A DNA stretch of 64,000 nt from Streptomyces sp. TP-A0356 (GCF_001417775.1 NZ_BBZJ01000024.1:124001-188000); one strand, 5' to 3'. Shown: positions 37,882 through 47,263, counted from the first letter of the stretch. The notes: a model not told the origin generated them from the sequence alone. A program made the numbers and translations.

Positions 37882-38850
37882 GTGACTGTGATCGCGACCG
37901 AAAGCCTGAGCAAGCGGTACCCGAGGGTGACCGCGCTTGACCGGCTCTCCGTGGACGTCGGACCCGGTGTGACGGGGCTCGTCGGTGCCAACGGAGCCGG
38001 CAAGTCCACACTGATCAAGATCCTGCTGGGTCTGTCCCCCGCCACCGAGGGCCGCGCCGAGGTGCTCGGACTCGATGTCGCCACCAAGGGCGGCGACATC
38101 CGCGAGCGCGTCGGCTACATGCCGGAGCACGACTGTCTGCCGCCCGATGTCTCGGCCACCGAGTTCGTCGTCCACATGGCGCGGATGTCCGGCCTGCCCC
38201 CGACCGCCGCCCGTGAGCGCACCGCGGACACCCTGCGCCACGTCGGTCTGTACGAGGAGCGCTACCGCCCCATCGGCGGCTACTCGACCGGCATGAAGCA
38301 GCGTGTGAAGCTCGCCCAGGCCCTGGTGCACGACCCGCAGCTGGTCTTCCTGGACGAGCCGACCAACGGCCTCGACCCGGTCGGCCGCGACGACATGCTC
38401 GGCCTGATCCGCCGCGTCCACACGGACTTCGGCATCTCGGTCCTGGTCACCTCCCATCTGCTCGGCGAGCTGGAGCGCACCTGCGACCATGTCGTCGTCG
38501 TCGACGGCGGCAAGCTCCTGCGCTCCAGCTCCACCCGGGACTTCACCCAGACCACCACGACCCTCGCGATCGAGGTCACCGACACCGACGCGCACCCCGA
38601 CGGCACGCGCGCGGTGCGCGACGCGCTCCACGCGCGCGGGGTGACCGCACACGACGGCAGCGGACTGCCGGGTGCCGGTCGCGTCCTGCTGCTGAGCGCG
38701 GAGGGCGAGCAGACGTACGACCTCGTCCGGGACGTCGTCGCCGACCTGGGCCTCGGCCTGGTGCGCATGGAGCAGCGCAGGCACCACATCGCGGAGGTCT
38801 TCAAGGACAGCGACGAGCAGCGGAAGGAGGCGGTCGGCCATGGCGGTTGA
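37882..38850 (+). CDS. ABC transporter ATP-binding protein (exporter, pair 1)
   Basis: A 322-aa ATPase. Walker A is GANGAGKST (about 34), the signature is STGMKQRVKLAQAL (about 135), Walker B is LVFLDEPTNGLD, and the H-loop is TSHLL. The GTG at 37882 lacks a clear ribosome site; GTG 37888 is possible. Its end overlaps the next gene by 11 bp. First gene of a four-gene operon made of two ATPase/permease pairs, probably exporting the same or related compounds. Confidence 0.92.
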   Translation: MTVIATESLSKRYPRVTALDRLSVDVGPGVTGLVGANGAGKSTLIKILLGLSPATEGRAEVLGLDVATKGGDIRERVGYMPEHDCLPPDVSATEFVVHMARMSGLPPTAARERTADTLRHVGLYEERYRPIGGYSTGMKQRVKLAQALVHDPQLVFLDEPTNGLDPVGRDDMLGLIRRVHTDFGISVLVTSHLLGELERTCDHVVVVDGGKLLRSSSTRDFTQTTTTLAIEVTDTDAHPDGTRAVRDALHARGVTAHDGSGLPGAGRVLLLSAEGEQTYDLVRDVVADLGLGLVRMEQRRHHIAEVFKDSDEQRKEAVGHGG

Positions 38851-39748
38851 GCAGCCCACGGCGCGCGGGGCCGAGCAGACCCGGATCCACAACATCGGCT
38901 ACCGCTCGTACGACGGCCCGCGCCTGGGCCGCGCCTACGCCCGCCGGTCGCTGTACTCGCAGTCCCTGCGCGGCGCCTACGGCCTCGGCCGCTCGGTGAA
39001 GTCCAAGGTGCTGCCGATGCTGCTGTTCGTGGTGATGTGCGTCCCCGCGCTGATCATGGTGGCGGTCGCGGTCGCCACCAAGGCGAAGGACCTGCCCGTC
39101 GAGTACACGCGCTACGCGATCATCATGCAGGCCGTCATCGGCCTGTACGTCGCCTCGCAGGCGCCCCAGTCGGTCTCCCGCGACCTGCGCTTCAAGACGG
39201 TGCCGCTGTACTTCTCGCGTCCCATAGAGACCACCGACTACGTCCGCGCCAAGTACGCGGCCCTCGCCTCGGCGATGTTCATCCTGACCGCCGCGCCTCT
39301 GCTCGTCCTGTACGTGGGCGCGCTGCTCGCCAAGCTGGACTTCGCCCACCAGACGAAGGGGTTCGCCGAGGGGCTGGTCTCCGTGGCACTGCTGTCCCTG
39401 CTGTTCTCCGGAATCAGCCTGGTCATCGCGGCCGCCACACCCCGGCGCGGCTTCGGCATCGCGGCCGTCATCGCCGTCCTGACCATCTCCTACGGGGCCG
39501 TCTCCACCATCCAGGCCATCGCGCATGTGCACTCGGGCGACTCCACGGCCCTCGTGTGGATGGGACTGTTCTCGCCGGTCACGCTCATCGACGGCGTGCA
39601 GACCGCCTTCCTCGGCGCGTCCTCCTCCTACCCCGGAGGGCAGGGACCCTCGTCCGCGCAGGGAGTCGTCTTCGTCCTCGTCGTCCTGGGACTCATCGCG
39701 GGCAGCTACGGCCTGCTGATGCGCCGCTACCGAAAGGCCGGGCTGTGA
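38840..39748 (+). CDS. ABC transporter permease (pair 1)
   Basis: A 302-aa ABC-2-type membrane protein with about six helices. It starts inside the ATPase gene and ends in a GTGA overlap with the next ATPase. The N-terminal RIHNIGYRSYDGPRLGR block is conserved in Streptomyces ABC-2 permeases of this type. It forms the channel for the 37882 ATPase. Confidence 0.9.
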   Translation: MAVEQPTARGAEQTRIHNIGYRSYDGPRLGRAYARRSLYSQSLRGAYGLGRSVKSKVLPMLLFVVMCVPALIMVAVAVATKAKDLPVEYTRYAIIMQAVIGLYVASQAPQSVSRDLRFKTVPLYFSRPIETTDYVRAKYAALASAMFILTAAPLLVLYVGALLAKLDFAHQTKGFAEGLVSVALLSLLFSGISLVIAAATPRRGFGIAAVIAVLTISYGAVSTIQAIAHVHSGDSTALVWMGLFSPVTLIDGVQTAFLGASSSYPGGQGPSSAQGVVFVLVVLGLIAGSYGLLMRRYRKAGL

Positions 39749-40656
39749 CCACGCTCACCATCGACCACGTCTCACGCTGGTTCGGCAACGTGGTCGCCGT
39801 CAACGACATCACGATGACCATCGGCCCCGGTGTCACCGGTCTGCTGGGCCCGAACGGCGCCGGGAAGTCCACCCTCATCAACATGATGGGCGGCTTCCTC
39901 GCCCCCTCCACCGGTTCCGTCACCCTCGACGGACAGACCGTGTGGCGCAACGAACGGATCTACCAGCAGATCGGCATCGTCCCTGAGCGCGAGGCGATGT
40001 ACGACTTCCTCACCGGGCGTGAATTCGTCGTCGCCAACGCGGAGTTGCACGGACTGGGCGCGAAGGCCGCCCAAAGGGCGCTCGCCACGGTCGAGATGGA
40101 GTACGCGCAGGACCGGAAGATCTCCACCTACTCCAAGGGCATGCGGCAGCGCGTGAAGATGGCGTCCGCCCTGGTGCACGACCCGTCCCTGCTGCTGCTC
40201 GACGAGCCGTTCAACGGCATGGACCCGCGCCAGCGCATGCAGCTCATGGACCTGCTGAGGCGGATGGGTGCCGAGGGCCGCACGGTGCTGTTCTCGTCCC
40301 ACATCCTGGAGGAGGTCGAGCAACTCGCCGCGCACATCGAGGTGATCGTCGCCGGACGGCATGCGGCCAGCGGCGACTTCCGGAAGATCCGCCGCCTGAT
40401 GACCGACCGCCCGCACCGCTACCTCGTGCGCTCCAGCGACGACCGGGCGCTCGCGGCCGCGCTGATCGCCGACCCGTCGACGTCCGGCATCGAGGTCGAC
40501 CTCGCCGAGGGCGCCCTGCGCATCCAGGCGGTCGACTTCGGCCGGTTCACCGCCCTGCTGCCCAAGGTCGCGCGCGAGCACGGCATCCGGCTGCTCACGG
40601 TCTCGCCGTCCGACGAGTCCCTCGAGTCCGTCTTCTCGTATCTGGTCGCGGCGTAG
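39745..40656 (+). CDS. ABC transporter ATP-binding protein (exporter, pair 2)
   Basis: A 303-aa ATPase paralogous to the one at 37882. Walker A is GPNGAGKST, the signature STYSKGMRQRVKMASAL, Walker B LLLLDEPFNGMD and the H-loop SSHIL. Its GTG start overlaps the permease stop by 4 bp (GTGA), which indicates translational coupling. Confidence 0.93.
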   Translation: MTTLTIDHVSRWFGNVVAVNDITMTIGPGVTGLLGPNGAGKSTLINMMGGFLAPSTGSVTLDGQTVWRNERIYQQIGIVPEREAMYDFLTGREFVVANAELHGLGAKAAQRALATVEMEYAQDRKISTYSKGMRQRVKMASALVHDPSLLLLDEPFNGMDPRQRMQLMDLLRRMGAEGRTVLFSSHILEEVEQLAAHIEVIVAGRHAASGDFRKIRRLMTDRPHRYLVRSSDDRALAAALIADPSTSGIEVDLAEGALRIQAVDFGRFTALLPKVAREHGIRLLTVSPSDESLESVFSYLVAA

Positions 40657-40666
40657 GAGGCCAAAG

Positions 40667-41386
40667 ATGTACGACCCCACAGTCGCCCGGCTCACCTATC
40701 GGGGCCTGCTCGGCCGCCGCCGGGCCCTCATCCTCGGTGCGCTGCCCATTCTGCTGATCGTGATCTCCGCGATCGTCCGGGCGCTGACCGGCCCCGACGA
40801 CCAGGTGGCCCACGACGTCCTCGGCGGCTTCGCCCTCGCCACGATGGTGCCGATCATCGGAGTCATCGCGGGCACCGGCGCGATAGGGCCCGAGATCGAC
40901 GACGGCTCGGTGGTGTATCTGCTGGCCAAGCCGGTCAGACGGCCCACGATCATCTTCACCAAGCTGATCGTCGCGGTCGCGGTCACCATGGCGTTCTCGG
41001 CGCTGCCCACGTTCATCGCGGGCCTGATCCTCAACGGCAACGGCCAGCAGATCGCGGTCGCGTACACCGTGGCGGCGCTGGTCGCCTCCATCGCGTATGC
41101 CGCGCTGTTCCTGCTGCTCGGCACGGTGAGCCGGCACGCGGTGGTCTTCGGCCTGGTCTACGCGCTGGTCTGGGAGGCGCTCTTCGGCTCGCTGGTCTCC
41201 GGTGCGCGCACACTCAGCGTCCAGCAGTGGGCGCTCGCCGTGGCGCACAAGGTCTCCGCCAGCTCGCTCGTCACCTCGGACGTGGGCCTGCCCACCGCGA
41301 CGGTGCTGCTGATCGCGGTGACCGTGGCCGCCACCTGGTACGCGGGGCAGAAGCTGCGGACGCTGACGCTCGCCGGCGAGGAGTGA
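40667..41386 (+). CDS. ABC transporter permease (pair 2)
   Basis: A 239-aa membrane protein with six helices, e.g. ALILGALPILLIVISAIV and MVPIIGVIAGTGAIG. The block GPEIDDGSVVYLLAKPVRR is the ABC-2 signature region. It begins 11 bp after the ATPase stop and ends the operon; a terminator follows at 41420. Confidence 0.9.
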   Translation: MYDPTVARLTYRGLLGRRRALILGALPILLIVISAIVRALTGPDDQVAHDVLGGFALATMVPIIGVIAGTGAIGPEIDDGSVVYLLAKPVRRPTIIFTKLIVAVAVTMAFSALPTFIAGLILNGNGQQIAVAYTVAALVASIAYAALFLLLGTVSRHAVVFGLVYALVWEALFGSLVSGARTLSVQQWALAVAHKVSASSLVTSDVGLPTATVLLIAVTVAATWYAGQKLRTLTLAGEE

Positions 41387-41419
41387 CGATTCCCGCGGGG
41401 CTCCGGCCGGCCACCGGTG

Positions 41420-41449
41420 GGGGTGCGGCCCGGAAACGGGCCGCACCCC
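41420..41449 (+). terminator. Terminator of the ABC operon
   Basis: A 13-bp perfect stem (GGGGTGCGGCCCG with CGGGCCGCACCCC) and a GAAA tetraloop, 34 bp past the last stop codon. Confidence 0.85.
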
Positions 41450-41560
41450 GACCGGAATCGGCCCGTTCTTCTTTCCCATCTCGAAGGCATTTTTGACAGC
41501 GGCTTCACATCTGCCCAGGCACACTGGGCAAAGGGGATGCGCGGCGGAGAGGAACCGGGG

Positions 41561-41803
41561 ATGGCAGCGGAAGCACCACGGGGTGACGGGGCGGACGGCG
41601 CCGCCGGGGACACCTGGGACGGCGTCGTCTTCGACGACGACTTCATACGCTCCGCTCCGACCGCGGAACCGTCCGCGCGCGCCCGGATGCTGACCGCGCG
41701 CTGGCGCAACCAGGCGCCCGACCCTCAGCCATGGCGTTCCGACGAGCCGCCCGCCGGCTGGTTCTTCAGCAAGGCGCGCCGCCGCAGGTGGCGCCGCCGG
41801 TAG
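41561..41803 (+). CDS. Small conserved hypothetical protein
   Basis: An 80-aa protein with an acidic, Asp-rich first half (TWDGVVFDDDFIRSA) and a strongly basic end (FFSKARRRRWRRR). There are no membrane segments. ATG 41561 has GGAGAGGAA at proper distance; ATG 41537 adds eight residues. Two candidate features of real coding are the good ribosome site and the charge pattern. I recall similar small proteins in streptomycetes, function unknown. Confidence 0.7.
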   Translation: MAAEAPRGDGADGAAGDTWDGVVFDDDFIRSAPTAEPSARARMLTARWRNQAPDPQPWRSDEPPAGWFFSKARRRRWRRR

Positions 41804-42148
41804 CGGTCGTAGGCGCCGCCCGCCCGGCGCTCTCGCCCGGTGCGTTCTCTTCGCCGGTGCGCCTTGTTCAGGTGCGTTTTATTGCGTCTCGTCCAGGAGC
41901 GTTTTATTCGGTGGCGCCCGATTCGGCGGACGGGCACAGTGGTGACGTCCACGACGCCGGACCGAGCCGGCGCCACGTTCCGGGAGAGGAGCCGGCGATG
42001 TCCATGCACGGCAGTACGCCGAGCTCCCGACAGGGCAGCCCGCGGCGGGCTCCGGAGTAGTTACCCCTCCGTCGAGCCCGCCCCCACGGGGAGCTGCCCG
42101 GGGCGGCCGCTTCGAGCGCGCGATGGGCTTCGCGCGGGCCGCCCACCC
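41804..42148. other. Intergenic region upstream of tRNA-Ser
   Basis: 345 bp with a run of partly repeated GGTGCGTTTTATT-like segments (41838-41912). A 20-codon ORF lies at 41998-42060. I see no other gene. The tRNA promoter must lie in the right part. Confidence 0.45.
41998..42060 (+). CDS. Possible very small protein (20 aa)
   Basis: MSMHGSTPSSRQGSPRRAPE, preceded by GGGAGAGGAG seven bases before the ATG, one of the better ribosome sites in the window. Basic, Ser/Pro/Arg-rich, with no membrane segment. The support is only the ribosome site and position; it may be chance or a leader. Confidence 0.3.
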   Translation: MSMHGSTPSSRQGSPRRAPE

Positions 42149-42233
<85 letters not shown>

Positions 42234-42252
42234 CGTACAGGTGTGGCCCTGG

Positions 42253-43077
42253 CTACGCCTGCTCCAGCAATCGCTCCAGCACCACCGCGATGCCGTCCTC
42301 GTCGTGCGAGAGCGCCACCTCGTCCGCGACCGCCCTGAGGTCCTGGTGGGCATTGGCCATAGCCACGCCGTGCGCCGCCCACGCGAACATCGGGATGTCG
42401 TTCGGCATGTCGCCGAAGGCGATCGTGTCCACGGCCTTCATGCCGAGACGCCGGGCCGCCAGGGACAGTCCCGTCGCCTTGGACAGGCCCAGGGGAAGGA
42501 TCTCCACGATCCCCTCGCCCGCCATCGTCACCCCGACCAGGCCGCCGGCGATCTGCTGCGCCGCCTCGGCCAGTTCGTCGTCGCTCAGCGTCGGGTGCTG
42601 GAGGTACACCTTGTTCAGCGGCGCCGACCACAGGTCCGCCGCGTCCCTGATCGGCTGGTACGGGAACGGCCCCTCATGGACCCGGTAGCCGGGGCCGACC
42701 AGGACCTCGCCGTCCAGCCCGTCCCGGCTGGCGGCCAGCAGCAGCGGGCCCACCTCGGCCTCGATCTTCGCCAGCGCGAGTCCCGCGACCTGCCGGTCCA
42801 GCGTCACCGAGGTCAGCAGCCGGTGCTCTCCCGAGTCGTACACCTGCGCCCCCTGGCCGCACACCGCGATGCCTCGGTAGCCGAGGGCGTCGAGGATGGG
42901 GCGCGTCCAAGGGACCGCACGCCCGGTGACGACGATGTGCGCGGCGCCCGCCGCGGTGGCCGCGGCGAGCGCCTCACGTGTGCGCTCCGAGACCGTCCCG
43001 TCGGAGCGCAGGAGCGTTCCGTCGAGGTCGGTCGCGATCAGCTTGTACGGGAAACCGGTGAGCTCGGCCGTGCTCAC
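42253..43077 (-). CDS. Cof-type HAD phosphatase (second copy)
   Basis: A 274-aa paralogue of the protein at 32993. Motif I is IATDLDGTLL, motif II VVTGRAV, and motif IV AFGDMPNDIPMFAWA with ANAHQDL. Its GTG start overlaps the serS stop (GTGA), so serS and this gene are translationally coupled. That is a recurring arrangement in Streptomyces, but the link in function is unknown. Confidence 0.92.
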   Translation of the reverse strand: MSTAELTGFPYKLIATDLDGTLLRSDGTVSERTREALAAATAAGAAHIVVTGRAVPWTRPILDALGYRGIAVCGQGAQVYDSGEHRLLTSVTLDRQVAGLALAKIEAEVGPLLLAASRDGLDGEVLVGPGYRVHEGPFPYQPIRDAADLWSAPLNKVYLQHPTLSDDELAEAAQQIAGGLVGVTMAGEGIVEILPLGLSKATGLSLAARRLGMKAVDTIAFGDMPNDIPMFAWAAHGVAMANAHQDLRAVADEVALSHDEDGIAVVLERLLEQA

Positions 43078-44351
43078 TTGGCCACGGGCTCCAGCAGCTC
43101 CCGGCCGCCCAGGTACGGGCGCAGGACCTCGGGCACCCGCACGGAGCCGTCGGCCAGCTGGTGGTTCTCCAGGATCGCCACGATCGTGCGCGGTACGGCG
43201 CACAGCGTGCCGTTCAGCGTCGCGAGCGGCTGCACCTTCTTGCCGTCCCGCATGCGGACCGACAGGCGGCGGGCCTGGAAGGAGTCGCAGTTGGAGGTCG
43301 AGGTCAGCTCGCGGTACCTGCCCTGGGTCGGGATCCAGGCCTCGCAGTCGTACTTCCGTGAGGCGGATGCGCCCAGGTCGCCCGTCGCCACGTCGATGAC
43401 CTGGAACGGCAGCTCAAGCGCGGTCAGCCACTGCTTCTCCCAGTCCAGGAGCCGCTTGTGCTCGTCCTCGGCGTCCTCGGGGTCGACGAACGAGAACATC
43501 TCGACCTTGTCGAACTGGTGCACGCGGAAGATACCCCGAGTGTCCTTGCCGTAGGTGCCGGCCTCGCGGCGGAAGCACGGCGAGAAGCCCGCGTAGCGCA
43601 GCGGAAGCTTGTCCGCGTCGATGATCTCGTCCATGTGGTACGCCGCGAGCGGGACCTCGGAGGTGCCGACCAGGAAGAAGTCGTCCTTCTCCAGGTGGTA
43701 CACGTTCTCGGCGGCCTGGCCGAGGAAGCCCGTGCCCTCCATGGCGCGCGGGCGGACCAGGGCCGGCGTCAGCATCGGGGTGAAACCGGCCTCCACGGCC
43801 TGCGCCATCGCCGCGTTGACCAGGGTGAGCTCCAGCAGGGCGCCGACGCCCGTCAGGTAGTAGAAGCGCGAGCCGGAGACCTTCGCGGCGCGCTCGACGT
43901 CGATGGCGCCCAGTCCCTCGCCGAGCTCCAGGTGGTCCTTGGGCTCGAAGCCCTCGGCGCCGAAGTCACGGATGGTGCCGTGCGTCTCCAGGACGACGAA
44001 GTCCTCCTCGCCGCCGACCGGGACGTCCGGGTGCACGAGGTTGCCCAGCTGCTGCAGGAGCCGCCGGGTCTCCTCCTCGGCCTCGTGCTGCTCGGCGTCG
44101 GCCGCCTTGACGTCGGCCGCGAGCCGGCTCGCCTTCTGCAGCAGCTCGGTCTTCTCGTCGGCGGAAGCCTTGGGGATCAGTTTGCCGAGCGCCTTCTGCT
44201 CGGAACGGAGCTCGTCGAAGCGGACGCCGGACGACCTGCGCCGCTCGTCGGCGGAGAGGAGGGCGTCGACGAGCGCGACGTCCTCACCACGGGCGCGCTG
44301 GGAGGCGCGAACACGGTCGGGGTCCTCACGGAGCAGGCGAAGGTCAATCAC
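43074..44351 (-). CDS. serS: Seryl-tRNA synthetase
   Basis: Class II aminoacyl-tRNA synthetase that charges tRNA-Ser. 425 aa, the family length. The N-terminal coiled-coil arm (about 30-105) binds the tRNA variable arm. Motif 2 is around FRREAGTYGKDTRGIFRVHQF; motif 3 ends with TLNGTLCAVPRTIVAILE. It starts at ATG 44351 and overlaps the HAD gene downstream. A DnaA-box cluster lies upstream. Confidence 0.98.
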   Translation of the reverse strand: MIDLRLLREDPDRVRASQRARGEDVALVDALLSADERRRSSGVRFDELRSEQKALGKLIPKASADEKTELLQKASRLAADVKAADAEQHEAEEETRRLLQQLGNLVHPDVPVGGEEDFVVLETHGTIRDFGAEGFEPKDHLELGEGLGAIDVERAAKVSGSRFYYLTGVGALLELTLVNAAMAQAVEAGFTPMLTPALVRPRAMEGTGFLGQAAENVYHLEKDDFFLVGTSEVPLAAYHMDEIIDADKLPLRYAGFSPCFRREAGTYGKDTRGIFRVHQFDKVEMFSFVDPEDAEDEHKRLLDWEKQWLTALELPFQVIDVATGDLGASASRKYDCEAWIPTQGRYRELTSTSNCDSFQARRLSVRMRDGKKVQPLATLNGTLCAVPRTIVAILENHQLADGSVRVPEVLRPYLGGRELLEPVAK

Positions 44352-44885
44352 GCCTCAAGGCTACCGGTGCGGAGTTCCGGCTCACGACTCTGTATTCGAT
44401 CCGCACCCCAAGTTCCGTTATGCGGCAATTACGCTGCGTGTCAAGAAAAGGGGTGCCGGTCCCCGGACGGGGCAGTTCGGGTGCCGATCGTTGACCCGAC
44501 TTCCTTGTGGAGCACGGGATTTGGTGTGCGCTTGTCCACAGGCTTCCACAGCCGCGATGCAGTTATCCACAGGCTGTGCGGAAGATCTGTGGACTTCGGA
44601 GGTGATCATTCCCAAAGTGGCGCGCAGGTCGGAGAATTCGCGGGTCAAACCGTCACCATCCGCACTTTCGGGTGGAAAGTGGTCGCCCCAAAGTGTTGAT
44701 CGAGAGAAACAGGTGGACAACTGTGAGGGCCCTGACGATGGACGGGGGATGGATCCTCAGAGAGATTTGTCGACCCCCTGACGTCATGGTGTCGACTTGT
44801 CCCCAGATCGAGAAGCCCACCTGTGGATAACTTCTGTGGACAGCGAAAATCTGCAGGTAGGACCGGACACCCCGCAGCCGGAAGT
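44352..44885. other. 534-bp intergenic region with a DnaA-box cluster
   Basis: No gene. Exact boxes: TTGTCCACA 44532-44540, TTATCCACA 44563-44571, and TTATCCACA on the minus strand 44822-44830. Near matches (8/9): 44712-44720, 44797-44805 and 44835-44843; a 7/9 match lies at 44588-44596. The sequence is A/T-richer than neighbouring genes. Expected role: binding or titration of DnaA, in addition to the serS promoter. Confidence 0.85.
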
Positions 44886-45818
44886 CTAGAACCGGCCGTC
44901 CTGGCAGCGCGCCACCCAGTCCGCGGCCGACATGAACTCGTCGTCCGACGTCCCCGGCAGCGGGACCCGGACGTCGTCCGGCTTGGCGTCCGCACGTGGA
45001 TACGAGCCGAGGAACCGCACCTGCAGGCAGATCCGCTTGAGCCCCATCAGCGCCTCGGACACCCGACGGTCCGAGATATGGCCCTCGGCGTCGATGCAGA
45101 AGCAGTAGTTCCCGATGCCCGCTCCGGTCGGGCGGGACTGCAGCAGCATCAGGTTGACGCCCCGCACGGCGAACTCACCGAGCAGATCGCGCAGCCCACC
45201 GGGGTGGTCGTCGCGCTGCCACAGGACGACGGAGGTCTTGTCCGCGCCCGTCGGCGCCGCCGGCCGTGCGGGTCTGCCGACCAGCACGAACCGCGTCTGC
45301 GCGTTCTCCGCGTCGTGGATGCCGGTCTCCAGCGCCTGCAGGCCGTAGCGCGCGGCGGCGAACTCGCCCGCGAACGCCGCGTCGTAGCGCCCCTCCCGGA
45401 CCAGGCGGGCACCGTCCGCGTTCGACGCGGCCGACTCCCACACGGCGTCCGGGAGGTTGGCCTTCAGCCAGTTGCGCACCTGCGGTTGCGCGGCCGGGTG
45501 CGCGGTGACCGTCTTGATCTCGGAGAGCTTCGTGCCGGGCCGGACCAGCAGCGCGAAGGTGATCGAGAGGAGCACCTCGCGGTAGATCATCAGCGGCTCG
45601 CCCGCGACCAGCTCGTCGAGCGTGGTGGTGATGCCGCCCTCCACCGAGTTCTCGATCGGTACGAAGGCGGCCTCGGCCTCGCCGGTGCGGACGGCGTCGA
45701 GCGCCGCCGGCACCGACACCATCGGAACGAGCTCCCGGGTCGCGGCCTCCGGCAGCGTACGCAGGGCGACCTCGGTGAAGGTGCCCTCAGGACCGAGATA
45801 CGCATAGCTGGCTGGCAT
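44886..45818 (-). CDS. pheA: Prephenate dehydratase
   Basis: Makes phenylpyruvate in phenylalanine synthesis, 310 aa. The N-terminal catalytic domain has YLGPEGTFTEVAL, FVPIENSVEGG and the TRF motif within AQTRFVLVGR. The C-terminal ACT domain (about 200-285) includes DHPGGLRDLLGEFAVRGVNL and GNYCFCIDAEGH, the feedback site for phenylalanine. Start ATG 45818. The DnaA-box region is immediately downstream. Confidence 0.97.
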   Translation of the reverse strand: MPASYAYLGPEGTFTEVALRTLPEAATRELVPMVSVPAALDAVRTGEAEAAFVPIENSVEGGITTTLDELVAGEPLMIYREVLLSITFALLVRPGTKLSEIKTVTAHPAAQPQVRNWLKANLPDAVWESAASNADGARLVREGRYDAAFAGEFAAARYGLQALETGIHDAENAQTRFVLVGRPARPAAPTGADKTSVVLWQRDDHPGGLRDLLGEFAVRGVNLMLLQSRPTGAGIGNYCFCIDAEGHISDRRVSEALMGLKRICLQVRFLGSYPRADAKPDDVRVPLPGTSDDEFMSAADWVARCQDGRF

Positions 45819-45962
45819 GACCTCACCCTAAGGGATCCTTGCACCACGCCCGCCCGGGTCGCGTGGTCTCATGGGCCCCGGCGAACTCGGCTCACACCTG
45901 GGGAAATCGCAGCCCGTCCGGGGGACCCGGTCCAAGGGGCCCTCTCCCGGGAGACGCGGCTG

Positions 45963-47255
45963 TCATCCTTCCAGCAGCCGCTGCCCCACGTACTCCCCCT
46001 GCGCCGCCCCGCCCGGCACCGCGAACAGGCCGCTGGCCTCGTGGCGGATGTACGCGGAGAGCGCGTCGCCCCGGTCGAGTTTGCGCTGCACCGGGACGAA
46101 GCCCCGCAGCGGGTCCGCCTGCCAGCAGATGAACAGCAGACCCGCGTCGGGGCTCCCGTCGGCGTCGAAGCCGTCGTGGAAGGAGAACGGACGACGGAGC
46201 ATCGCCGCGCCTCCGTTCCGGTCGGGCCGGGTGATCCGCGCGTGCGCGTTGATGGGCACGACCGGCTTCCCGTCCGTGCCGGTCTTCTCAAGGTCCATCG
46301 CGGTGGTCTCGGTGCCGCCGCTGAGCGGTGCCCCGTCGGACTTGCGGCGCCCTATGACCTGCTCCTGGGCCGTGCGCGAGAGCTTCTCCCAGTCGTCGAG
46401 GAGCATCCTGATACGTCGTACGACTGCGTAGGAACCGTTCGCCATCCATGCCGGGTCGCCCGAGGCGGGCACGAAGATGCGCTGGTCGAAGTCCGCGTCG
46501 GTCGGCTTCGGATTGCGTGTGCCGTCGATCTGGCCCATCAGATTGCGGGCCGTCATGGGATGCGCGGTCGCGCCCGGTGAGCGATTGAAGCCGTTCATCT
46601 GCCAGCGCAGCCGCGCCGCGCCGCCCGCGTCCTTCTGGATCGCGCGCAGGGCATGGAAGGCGACGAGGGCGTCGTCGGCGCCGATCTGCACCCACAGGTC
46701 GCCGTTGCTGCGGGACTTGTCGAGGTGGTCGGAGGAGAAGTCGGGCAGCGGGTCCAGGGCGGACGGGCGCTGCTTGTCCAGTCCCGTACGGGAGAAGAAG
46801 CTGTTCCCGAAGCCGAAGGTGATCGTCAGGGAGGACGGTCCGGCGTCACGGGCCACGTCGGTGTCGTCGTGCGCCGCGGCGTCGCCCGCCATCAGCCGCT
46901 CGGCGGTGGCCGACCAGCGGCGCAGCAGTGCGGCGGCCTCCTTGCGGCCCGCGCCCGCGGCGAGGTCGAAGGCGACGAGGTGGCCGCGGGCCTGGAGGGC
47001 GTCGGTGATGCCGGGCTGATGTTTCCCGTGAAACATCACGCTGCCCGCGCCGAGCGAGGTCAGGGGCGTGGTCTGCTCGGCGGGCGCGGCGGCGTATCCG
47101 GCGGCCCCGCCCACGGCACCCAGCGCGAGCCCGGTGGCACCGGCGGTGCCCAGGAGCCGCCGCCGGGAGATGCCCCCTCGGGGGAAGCCGCCATCGGAAA
47201 CGGCGCCTTCGAGGGAGCCGCCGACGTGCGTTTCCTGTGTGGACTGGTCAGCCAT
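45963..47255 (-). CDS. dtpA: DyP-type haem peroxidase exported by Tat (DtpA-like)
   Basis: A 430-aa dye-decolourising peroxidase. The twin-arginine signal SRRRLLGTAGATGLALG (about 30-46) sends it folded across the membrane. The DyP motif GQIDGTRNPKP (GxxDG, catalytic Asp) and HPMTARNLM are present. In S. lividans the homologous DtpA works with Sco and PCuAC copper chaperones to mature the copper radical oxidase GlxA. The neighbours here match that pathway. A one-mismatch parS lies within codons 77-82 (MFHGK). Confidence 0.93.
   Translation of the reverse strand: MADQSTQETHVGGSLEGAVSDGGFPRGGISRRRLLGTAGATGLALGAVGGAAGYAAAPAEQTTPLTSLGAGSVMFHGKHQPGITDALQARGHLVAFDLAAGAGRKEAAALLRRWSATAERLMAGDAAAHDDTDVARDAGPSSLTITFGFGNSFFSRTGLDKQRPSALDPLPDFSSDHLDKSRSNGDLWVQIGADDALVAFHALRAIQKDAGGAARLRWQMNGFNRSPGATAHPMTARNLMGQIDGTRNPKPTDADFDQRIFVPASGDPAWMANGSYAVVRRIRMLLDDWEKLSRTAQEQVIGRRKSDGAPLSGGTETTAMDLEKTGTDGKPVVPINAHARITRPDRNGGAAMLRRPFSFHDGFDADGSPDAGLLFICWQADPLRGFVPVQRKLDRGDALSAYIRHEASGLFAVPGGAAQGEYVGQRLLEG
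47021..47034. other. parS site (one mismatch) inside the peroxidase gene
   Basis: GTTTCCCGTGAAAC with a wider dyad TGATGTTTC / GAAACATCA (47017-47038). It is intragenic. Confidence 0.65.
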
Positions 47256-47263
47256 GGTGAGGT

